From positions 1 through 48,593 of the forward strand of contig JAFXCL010000024.1 of assembly GCA_017521485.1 (NCBI GenBank): 48,593 nucleotides of DNA, in the 5' to 3' direction. The notes under the pieces were generated by a model. The model searched no databases. It was not told the origin of the DNA and was given only the letters and a program-made list of their open reading frames with translations. Numbering within the stretch: position 1 is the first letter of the stretch; each line of letters opens with the position of its first letter. This document shows positions 42,846 to 48,593 of this stretch, in pieces. The stretch comes from Oscillospiraceae bacterium. Its GTDB lineage: Bacteria > Bacillota > Clostridia > Oscillospirales > Oscillospiraceae. Both the position numbers and the translations under genes were made by a program.

Positions 42846-42872
42846 TGTAGGGAACGGTGGTCGTTCCCTACA
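42846..42872. repeat. Family-B REP-like palindrome, probable terminator of the lysozyme gene
   Basis: TGTAGGGAACG and CGTTCCCTACA form a perfect 11-bp stem just after the lysozyme stop codon. The TGTAGGG end is the one shared by the copies near the transposase. Confidence 0.8.
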
Positions 42873-42879
42873 TTATATA

Positions 42880-44970
42880 TTATTTTACATAGTCCATACA
42901 GATCCAGCCGGAGGAAATCCGACCCCAGGTCGTACCGCCCGCAGATTTGGTTTCCAGAATTTCAACCTTACTGCCGTTATACAGGTAGGAAACGATCTTA
43001 TTGGATGTGCCTGCGTCGCTACGGACACACAGGCAGCTTGCAGTAACTGTCTTTATAACAGCGTTTGCAGAGCCGCTATTGCTACTGCCGCCAGCAACCA
43101 CCACATAATCCATGCTGATCCAGCCGTTTGCGATCTTGCCCCAAAGGGTAGCGCCCACGGTCTTGGTTTCTGTAATCGTTACAGTATTGCCGTTATACAG
43201 ATAGCCGCACACAGCATAAGATGTGCCGGGACCACTACGGACACGGAGGCAATCGCCAACCTTGACCGTTCCGGTCTGGTTCGTGGGGGTGTTAGGTGTC
43301 TGGTCTGCGCTGCCGTTGCTGTCCAGCTTCACATAATCCATGCTGATCCAGCCATCAGCGATCTTGCCCCAAGTGGTGCTGCCCTCTGTTTTGGTTTCGG
43401 TGATCTGCACCTTTGTACCTTTGTAAATGTAACGCACAACAGAGTGACCAATGCCAGGACCACTGCGGACACGCAAGCCGCCAACTGCGGTGATCGTGCC
43501 GGTGACTGTGTTTGTTGCGGGGGGTGCGCTGGGGGTGCTAGGTTCGGAAGGCGTTGTGGGCGTGCTGGGTGTTTGCTCACCAGCAGAATCCAGAACCACA
43601 TATTTCATACTGACCCAACCGTCGGAGATCTTGCCCCAAGTCATGGAGCCAACTGTTTTCTGCTCAAGGATCTGCACCTTGCTTCCGTTGGCTGCATAGC
43701 GGATCGCACTGTATCCTGTGCCAGGGCCGGTGCGGACGCACAGTCCACCGTTTGCTTTAACAGTGCCGGTCACCACAGCAGGCGCTGCAGGTTCCTGAGG
43801 CGTTGTCTCCTGAGGAGGTGTTTCGGGCTGCGGCTGGCTGGGGGTATCCTTAACGGAATCGTAATTGGTGTACTTCAGGCAGACCCAGCCGCCGTCGTAC
43901 TTGCCCCAAGTATAGCCGCTGCCGGTGGCTACGGCTGTAATTGTAAACTGTCTGCCCGCATTGGCAGTGCCAACGATGGTGTAGTTCGTGCCGGGGCCCT
44001 TGCGCAGGTTCACATCGTTATGGGTAACGGTAATTGTGACATTAACGGTCTGCTCGTTGCTTTCCGGAGCCTGACCGGCTTCGTTCACCCACTGGGCATA
44101 CAGGGTAGCACCCTTTACGCTTCTATCCAGGACTGTAACCTGTGTGCCACCGGAGGGCTGTGTAAACCAACCCTTGAAGGTATAGCCGGCATAGGTGGGT
44201 GTGGAGAACGGTGCTGCGGTGAGGTTTGAATCGTAGCCCTGACTTCTGGGGCTGACAGAACCGCCGTTTGCATCATAGTATACGTAGCAGTAATTGTCCG
44301 GAGGTGTCTGGGAATATACATTATTTAAGTACATATTCGCCTCGGACAAGCGGCGTCTGAGCAGGAAGTCCTGCACCTGACCGCCGGCAATGCACCAAAG
44401 AGCAAAAGCGCGGATCAGATTGTTTCCGGTCGCACCCTTGGCAATGGCATTATACAAGGTGCCGGTGGAATCAAAGCTCCAGCCTGTTCCGCAGTTATAG
44501 GAGAACAGCACAAGTGCATCAAACTGATTCTGGGACAGGTTCAGGGAGTTCTTTACCATATAGTTTACAACATCTCTGTAAACGCCCTGCAAGTGATTGC
44601 GCAGAAGAACTTCTGCATCTCTATCAGTAATGCCATGCTCGTCATAATAGGCTTTCATATCATCGGGACATTTTGTGCCGTAGCCAACAGTCCACTGAGA
44701 ATAGTCCCAATAGGGTCTTTCGCTGAAGCCTTCTTCCTTCTTCAAAACAGCAATGCATGCATCGCTGGCTTTATAACCATTATAGCCCGGGTCCTCAATG
44801 GGAGGCAGCTCCTCCGGTGTTGTGGTCGCCGGCACAGTAGTTTCCGGTACGGTGGTTTCCGTTGCAGTTGTTTCCTGGGTTTCTACGGTCTCCCCTTCTG
44901 CCGACGCAAACGGCAGGATGCTGATCATCATAACCGCAGCCAGAAGAACACTGATCAGTCTCTTCGCCAT
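42880..44970 (-). CDS. Secreted GH24-type lysozyme with InlB repeat and five SH3 domains
   Basis: The 696-residue protein has a signal peptide ending A-S-A-E and a Thr/Pro-rich linker. A phage-type lysozyme domain (GH24) occupies about residues 66-220. Its catalytic glutamate lies in K-K-E-E-G-F, and the D...T pair in W-D-Y-S-Q-W-T-V-G-Y-G-T. One InlB/Flg_new repeat (about 225-290) follows, then five bacterial SH3 domains, each ending W-G-K-x-x-x-G-W-V/I. The domain cleaves peptidoglycan, and the SH3 units bind the wall. The mature protein is probably a wall-remodelling or germination-type hydrolase rather than a prophage endolysin, as no phage genes are nearby and it has a Sec signal. Confidence 0.9.
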   Translation of the reverse strand: MAKRLISVLLAAVMMISILPFASAEGETVETQETTATETTVPETTVPATTTPEELPPIEDPGYNGYKASDACIAVLKKEEGFSERPYWDYSQWTVGYGTKCPDDMKAYYDEHGITDRDAEVLLRNHLQGVYRDVVNYMVKNSLNLSQNQFDALVLFSYNCGTGWSFDSTGTLYNAIAKGATGNNLIRAFALWCIAGGQVQDFLLRRRLSEANMYLNNVYSQTPPDNYCYVYYDANGGSVSPRSQGYDSNLTAAPFSTPTYAGYTFKGWFTQPSGGTQVTVLDRSVKGATLYAQWVNEAGQAPESNEQTVNVTITVTHNDVNLRKGPGTNYTIVGTANAGRQFTITAVATGSGYTWGKYDGGWVCLKYTNYDSVKDTPSQPQPETPPQETTPQEPAAPAVVTGTVKANGGLCVRTGPGTGYSAIRYAANGSKVQILEQKTVGSMTWGKISDGWVSMKYVVLDSAGEQTPSTPTTPSEPSTPSAPPATNTVTGTITAVGGLRVRSGPGIGHSVVRYIYKGTKVQITETKTEGSTTWGKIADGWISMDYVKLDSNGSADQTPNTPTNQTGTVKVGDCLRVRSGPGTSYAVCGYLYNGNTVTITETKTVGATLWGKIANGWISMDYVVVAGGSSNSGSANAVIKTVTASCLCVRSDAGTSNKIVSYLYNGSKVEILETKSAGGTTWGRISSGWICMDYVK

Positions 44971-45003
44971 ATATGCATACTCCTTTCAAGTCAATTCATA
45001 GTC

Positions 45004-45032
45004 ATTATAGCAGAGGATTTTCCCCATTGCAA
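45004..45032 (-). promoter_or_regulatory. Promoter of the lysozyme gene
   Basis: On the minus strand TTGCAA (45027-45032), a 17-bp spacer and a perfect TATAAT (45004-45009). Confidence 0.75.
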
Positions 45033-45127
45033 CCCTTTTCCAGAAAAAATTACAGGTTTGTTACTATTTTATGTGACCAATTTTTTCCATAAGTGTCGGC
45101 TTTTGGGGAATATTGCATTATATTCAA

Positions 45128-45148
45128 AACTTTTACCACGTAAAAGTT
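45128..45148. promoter_or_regulatory. Perfect 9-3-9 palindrome, possible operator upstream of mnmA
   Basis: AACTTTTAC-CAC-GTAAAAGTT is a perfect inverted repeat of operator length. Its right end overlaps a TTGACA hexamer at 45147-45152. It lies between the divergent lysozyme and mnmA promoters. The binding protein is unknown. Confidence 0.55.
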
Positions 45149-45176
45149 GACATAACGCGTTTCCTGCCTTTGGTAA

Positions 45177-45205
45177 TTGCTTTTTTCACACCGTTATGGT
45201 AGAAT
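45177..45205 (+). promoter_or_regulatory. Promoter of mnmA
   Basis: TTGCTT (45177-45182), a 17-bp spacer and TAGAAT (45200-45205) lie 30 bp before the start codon. Confidence 0.7.
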
Positions 45206-45234
45206 GAGCGCAGAATCTTTAAGGAGGTGCGGCT

Positions 45235-46284
45235 ATGGAAAAGAAAAAGGCACTGATCGCCATGAGCGGCGGTGTGGACAGCTCGGTTGCAGCCCATCTG
45301 ATGTGCCGCACCGGCTTTGACTGTGTGGGCGCTACTATGCGCCTGTTTAAAAAATCACCGGAAGATGCAAATGATGCTCAGGCGGTAGCAACAAAACTGG
45401 GTCTTCCCTTTTATGTTTTCGATATGCAGGCAGCCTTCCGGGAAAAGGTTATGGACAAGTTTGTTCGGTGCTATGAGTGCGGTCTGACACCCAACCCCTG
45501 CATTGACTGCAACCGCTATTTAAAATTTCAGGAGCTGCTGGATCAGGCAAAGCTTATAGAATGTGACTGCATTGCTACGGGACATTATGCTTCTATCCGT
45601 TATGACAGCGATACCGGACGATACCTATTATATAAAGCAGCCGACAAAAGCAAGGATCAGAGCTATTTTCTTTATGCCCTGACTCAGGAACAGCTCGCCC
45701 ACATCCACTTCCCTCTCGGCGACCTGACAAAAGAGCAGGTGCGGAGAATCGCGGAGGAACAGGGCTTTGTAAATGCCCGCAAGCGGGACAGTCAGGATAT
45801 CTGCTTTGTGCCGAACGGGGATTATTTCTCATTCCTAAAGGCGTACACCGGTAAGGAATATGCTGCAGGCGATTTTCTGGATCTAAAGGGCAATGTGATC
45901 GGACGGCACAACGGCGCAGCTGCATACACCAGAGGTCAGCGAAAAGGTCTTGGACTTGCAATGGGTGAACCGGTGTATGTGTGCGGCAAGGATATGGAGA
46001 AAAACACGGTTACAGTTGGCAGCAACGATGCACTGTTTAGTAGTAAGCTCCGGGCAAATGACTGGAATTTCTTCCCCTTCCAGACACTGACAGAGCCCAT
46101 GCGGGTTCTGGCAAAGGCCCGCTCCCGGATGGCAGAGCAGCCGGCAACCGTTTATCCGGAGGAAAACAGATTTGTCCGGGTGGAGTTTGATGAACCCCAG
46201 CGGGCAATCACCACCGGTCAAGCGGTGGTGTTATACGACGGCGATCAGGTGATCGGCGGCGGTACGATTACGGAAGTATTATAA
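45235..46284 (+). CDS. mnmA: tRNA-specific 2-thiouridylase MnmA
   Basis: MnmA transfers sulfur to uridine 34 of tRNAs for Lys, Glu and Gln. The 349-residue protein has the PP-loop motif A-M-S-G-G-V-D-S-S-V-A at residues 8-18. The first catalytic cysteine is in N-P-C-I-D-C-N near residue 97, and the second in S-Q-D-I-C-F-V near residue 190. The C-terminal beta-barrel region is present. AAGGAGG lies 7 bases before the ATG. Length is normal. It is a single-gene unit closed by a strong terminator. Confidence 0.96.
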   Translation: MEKKKALIAMSGGVDSSVAAHLMCRTGFDCVGATMRLFKKSPEDANDAQAVATKLGLPFYVFDMQAAFREKVMDKFVRCYECGLTPNPCIDCNRYLKFQELLDQAKLIECDCIATGHYASIRYDSDTGRYLLYKAADKSKDQSYFLYALTQEQLAHIHFPLGDLTKEQVRRIAEEQGFVNARKRDSQDICFVPNGDYFSFLKAYTGKEYAAGDFLDLKGNVIGRHNGAAAYTRGQRKGLGLAMGEPVYVCGKDMEKNTVTVGSNDALFSSKLRANDWNFFPFQTLTEPMRVLAKARSRMAEQPATVYPEENRFVRVEFDEPQRAITTGQAVVLYDGDQVIGGGTITEVL

Positions 46285-46317
46285 AAAGTGTGCGTTTCAG
46301 TTAACGCACACTTTTTT
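46283..46317. terminator. Bidirectional terminator between mnmA and the pseudouridine synthase
   Basis: A 14-bp perfect stem (46283-46296 with 46303-46316) has A and T tracts on either side, overlapping the ends of both convergent genes. Confidence 0.92.
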
Positions 46318-47284
46318 ATTTCATTGTAACGCCGGGAAAGTATTCTTCCGCAAAGTCTACCTTATCTACCTGAAAGGACTTTCCGTTCAGGTATGCGAGG
46401 ATGCCAGCGTCAGTTGTGAACCGGAAGGTCAGCTTGTAGGAATACAGTGCCTGATAATTCCGGTCTGATTTTCTATTGAGCTTACCGTATTTGCCATCAC
46501 CCAGAAGCGGGTGTCCTGCGTGAGCAAACTGAGCGCGGATCTGGTGGGTTCTGCCGGTAATGAGATCACATTCCACCAGAGATAGCCCGTTTTTTGAAGA
46601 GAGGGTCACATAATTGGTCTGGCAGGTTTTTGCGCCCGGCTGAGGTTTGTCTGTAACAAACACCCGATTCTTTTTCGCGTCTTTAAACAGGTAGCCTTTC
46701 AGACTGCCGGATGCCGGCTTTGGCGTTCCCTCAACAATTGCAAGGTAGCGCTTTTCCAGTTCCCGATCTTTGATCTTTTGGTTGAGAATCCGGAGGGCTT
46801 CTGCATTCTTTGCAGCGATTACGATGCCGCCGGTATTGCGGTCGATCCGGTTGCAGAGCGCGGGGGCAAATGAATTCTCCCCCCTTGGTCTCCATTGGCG
46901 TTTCTGGTAAAGATATGCCTGAATATGATCGATCAGGGTTCTTCCGTACTCTGCGCCGTCGTGGGGATGGACTGCCATACCCGGGCGCTTGTCTGCCAGA
47001 AGGATGTTATCATCCTCATATACGATATTTAATTTAGGGGTTGCGACAGTCAGGTAGGCATTATCCTCCCGTGGTGCTTCAAAAAACTCATCGTTGATAT
47101 AAAGCTGGAGCACATCCCCTGCCTGCAGGCGGGTATCCCGCTCTGCTCTGCTGCCGTTAAGTTTGATCCGCTTGATACGGATATATTTCTGTGCCAGGGA
47201 TGCGGGCAAAAGCGGAACAGCTTTACTTAAAAAACGGTCCAGCCGCTGACCTGCGTCGTTGGCACCTATTGAAAATTCCTTCAT
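46316..47284 (-). CDS. RluA family pseudouridine synthase
   Basis: The 322-residue protein has an N-terminal S4 RNA-binding domain (G-Q-R-L-D-R-F-L near residue 12) and a RluA-type catalytic domain. The catalytic aspartate lies in N-R-I-D-R-N-T-G-G-I-V near residue 145. G-R-T-H-Q-I-R-A-Q is also present. It isomerises uridine to pseudouridine in rRNA or tRNA. The exact target site cannot be assigned by sequence reading. Its start overlaps the hprK stop by 4 bases (ATGA), so both are co-translated. Confidence 0.92.
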   Translation of the reverse strand: MKEFSIGANDAGQRLDRFLSKAVPLLPASLAQKYIRIKRIKLNGSRAERDTRLQAGDVLQLYINDEFFEAPREDNAYLTVATPKLNIVYEDDNILLADKRPGMAVHPHDGAEYGRTLIDHIQAYLYQKRQWRPRGENSFAPALCNRIDRNTGGIVIAAKNAEALRILNQKIKDRELEKRYLAIVEGTPKPASGSLKGYLFKDAKKNRVFVTDKPQPGAKTCQTNYVTLSSKNGLSLVECDLITGRTHQIRAQFAHAGHPLLGDGKYGKLNRKSDRNYQALYSYKLTFRFTTDAGILAYLNGKSFQVDKVDFAEEYFPGVTMK

Positions 47285-48231
47285 AACTTCTGCTGCTCAA
47301 CCTTCTGCTGATAATGGCGGTCGATCTGCTCAGTAAATTCCTGTGCGGGGTTATAACCCATTTTCCGCTGGCGGTTATTCATAGCTGCCACTTCCAAAAT
47401 CACCGCCAGATTTCGTCCGGGGGTAATGGGGATGGTATACATAGGCACTTTTACGCCCAAGATCTCGGTGTGCTGGTCCTCAAGTCCAATCCGGTCATAG
47501 ACCTTCTGGGTATTCCAAGGAACGATATTAACCACCAGATCGATCTCATTTTCTGTGCGGATAGAACCCATACCGAACAGCTTTGCCACATTTACAATAC
47601 CAATGCCACGCAGTTCCACATAATTACGCACCAACTCCGGCGCTGTTCCCACAAGGGAACTGCCGGAAATTTTACGGATCTCCACTGCATCGTCGGCAAT
47701 CAGGCGGTGACCGCGCTTAAGCAGCTCAACAGCTGCTTCACTTTTGCCCATACCGCTCTCGCCTATGATCAGCAGTCCCTCGCCATAGACCTCCATCAGG
47801 ACACCGTGCTGAGTGATCCGAGGAGCAAGGGCGCCTTTCAGGTAAGTAATGATCGCAGAAACCATAGAGGAGGTAGCATCCTGGCTTTTCAGCAGGGTCA
47901 CATCGTGCTTTTTTGCCATTTCCACGCACTGGGGATCAGGGGTCCTATTTCGGGAAATCAGTAAAGCAGGGATTTTATAGGACAGCAGGCGGTCAAAGGT
48001 GATTGCCCGCTCCGCAGGGGTCAGCTTCTGCAGGTAGCTGCTCTCCACATTGCCCATCACCTGAAGACGCATGGGCTCAAAATGGTCGAAGTAGCCTGCC
48101 AGCTGCAGGCCGGGACGGCCCACATCTTCAACGGTGATCTGAATAGACTCAAAATCCGTTGATGCATATACTACTTCTAGGTTAAATTCTTTTACAAGGG
48201 TCGTCAGCGGAACACTATACATATCAAACAC
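47281..48231 (-). CDS. hprK: HPr kinase/phosphorylase
   Basis: HprK phosphorylates and dephosphorylates Ser46 of HPr and controls carbon catabolite repression. The protein (about 316 residues) has the N-terminal domain with G-R-P-G-L-Q-L-A-G-Y-F. The Walker A is G-E-S-G-M-G-K-S (near residue 150). The HprK signature E-L-R-G-I-G-I-V-N-V and the C-terminal P-I-T-P-G-R-N-L-A-V-I-L-E-V-A-A-M-N follow. The GTG at 48231 is preferred because GAGGTG lies 6 bases before it; a GTG at 48240 sits inside that site. It is the first gene of an hprK-pseudouridine synthase pair. Confidence 0.95.
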   Translation of the reverse strand: MFDMYSVPLTTLVKEFNLEVVYASTDFESIQITVEDVGRPGLQLAGYFDHFEPMRLQVMGNVESSYLQKLTPAERAITFDRLLSYKIPALLISRNRTPDPQCVEMAKKHDVTLLKSQDATSSMVSAIITYLKGALAPRITQHGVLMEVYGEGLLIIGESGMGKSEAAVELLKRGHRLIADDAVEIRKISGSSLVGTAPELVRNYVELRGIGIVNVAKLFGMGSIRTENEIDLVVNIVPWNTQKVYDRIGLEDQHTEILGVKVPMYTIPITPGRNLAVILEVAAMNNRQRKMGYNPAQEFTEQIDRHYQQKVEQQKL

Positions 48232-48255
48232 AATATCCACCTCTTTCTGCCCTCT

Positions 48256-48284
48256 ATTATAGCTTTAACTCCCTTGAATATCAA
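48256..48284 (-). promoter_or_regulatory. Promoter of hprK
   Basis: On the minus strand TTGATA (48279-48284), a 17-bp spacer and a perfect TATAAT (48256-48261). The resulting leader would be very short. Confidence 0.75.
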
Positions 48285-48322
48285 TAATATTTTGAAAAAG
48301 AAAAAATTTTTGCAAAAAACAC

Positions 48323-48351
48323 TTGCATTTTGGATAAAACTCTGCTATCAT
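48323..48351 (+). promoter_or_regulatory. Promoter of rpmB
   Basis: TTGCAT (48323-48328), a 17-bp spacer and TATCAT (48346-48351). The short leader contains a CGCC/GGCG inverted segment before the AGGAGG site. Confidence 0.7.
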
Positions 48352-48414
48352 ATCTAAGCGCCTGTTTGGGGCGTGATTTTAGTGAGCCATCATAGCGGAT
48401 AGGAGGTGCAGTGA

Positions 48415-48593
48415 ATGGCAAAGTGTGATTATTGCGGTAAGGGCGTTACCTTTGGTATTAAGGTTTCCCACTCCCACAGACGTTCCAACCGGACCTGGAA
48501 GCCCAATGTAAAGCGGGTCAAGGCCATTGTGAACGGTACTCCGTGCCATGTGTACGCTTGTACCAGATGCCTCCGTTCCAACAAGGTTGAGCG
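48415..48593 (+). CDS. rpmB: 50S ribosomal protein L28, N-terminal part
   Basis: The window ends inside this gene, after about 59 codons. The visible protein is L28, with the M-A-K-C-D-Y-C-G-K-G start. It shows the S-H-S-H-R-R-S-N-R-T-W-K-P-N segment and a second C-T-R-C-L-R pair. The two C-x2-C pairs make it the zinc-binding (C+) form. AGGAGG precedes the ATG by 7 bases. It has its own promoter and is probably a single-gene unit. Confidence 0.95.
   Translation, partial: MAKCDYCGKGVTFGIKVSHSHRRSNRTWKPNVKRVKAIVNGTPCHVYACTRCLRSNKVE

Noticed and set aside
42880-44970. Lysozyme gene as evidence of a prophage
   Set aside because: No holin, terminase, capsid, integrase or attachment site is visible nearby, and the protein has a Sec signal peptide.
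47281-48231. Whether this and the protein at 38.0-38.8 kb are duplicate HPr kinases
   Set aside because: Only this one has the full N-terminal domain and HprK signature. The other is short and shares just the P-loop core, so it is treated as a separate family.

Overview
The window reads as the chromosome of an endospore-forming member of the Clostridia, most likely a gut Oscillospirales/Ruminococcaceae-type organism. This rests on spoIVA, a low-GC Gram-positive HPr kinase, strong AGGAGG ribosome sites, Gram-positive signal peptides and lipoproteins, short REP-like intergenic palindromes, and small surface proteins with InlB, BspA-type leucine-rich and SH3 repeats. Base composition is moderate, with a visibly more AT-rich patch around 36-39 kb.

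Layout. 1-17.1 kb is mostly core: the end of rplM and rpsI; a membrane-linked XRE regulator; glyA behind a glycine riboswitch; tex; a cytidylate-kinase-like protein; a DUF4317 protein; tRNA-Gly(GCC); a yitT-parC-parE block (transcribed parE, parC, yitT); spoIVA; and a large YfhO-type membrane protein. 17.1-33.1 kb is one long leftward unit: a giant membrane-anchored subtilisin (2427 residues with BspA-like LRRs), an InlB-type lipoprotein, a complete OppABCDF oligopeptide importer, and a small membrane protein. It looks like a surface protein-degradation and peptide-uptake operon. 33.3-35.5 kb holds a two-gene redox module: a CD1871A-type CXXC membrane protein and a fusion of a NapH-like ferredoxin with a TlpA-like thioredoxin.

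35.5-42.9 kb is an accessory region bounded on both sides by REP-like palindromes. It contains TraX, a duplicated-module lipoprotein, a REP-associated tyrosine transposase (RAYT) with REP palindromes around it and inside its reading frame, a PqqD-like protein overlapping an HPr-kinase-like protein, and a secreted 920-residue protein. An overlooked 32-codon gene lies between the last two; its peptide has an aromatic-x-x-P-x-aliphatic leader motif. The peptide, the kinase-like protein and the PqqD-like protein together form the best candidate for an undescribed system, a minimal RiPP-like phosphopeptide pathway or a remnant of a lasso-type cluster.

42.9-48.6 kb returns to cell-wall and core functions: a secreted GH24 lysozyme with five SH3 domains, mnmA, an RluA-type pseudouridine synthase overlapping the true hprK, and the start of rpmB.

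Transcription units are mostly closed by clear intrinsic terminators, many of them bidirectional, and many promoters are recognisable as sigma-A type with 16-17 bp spacers. All family names come from reading the proteins. No database search was run.
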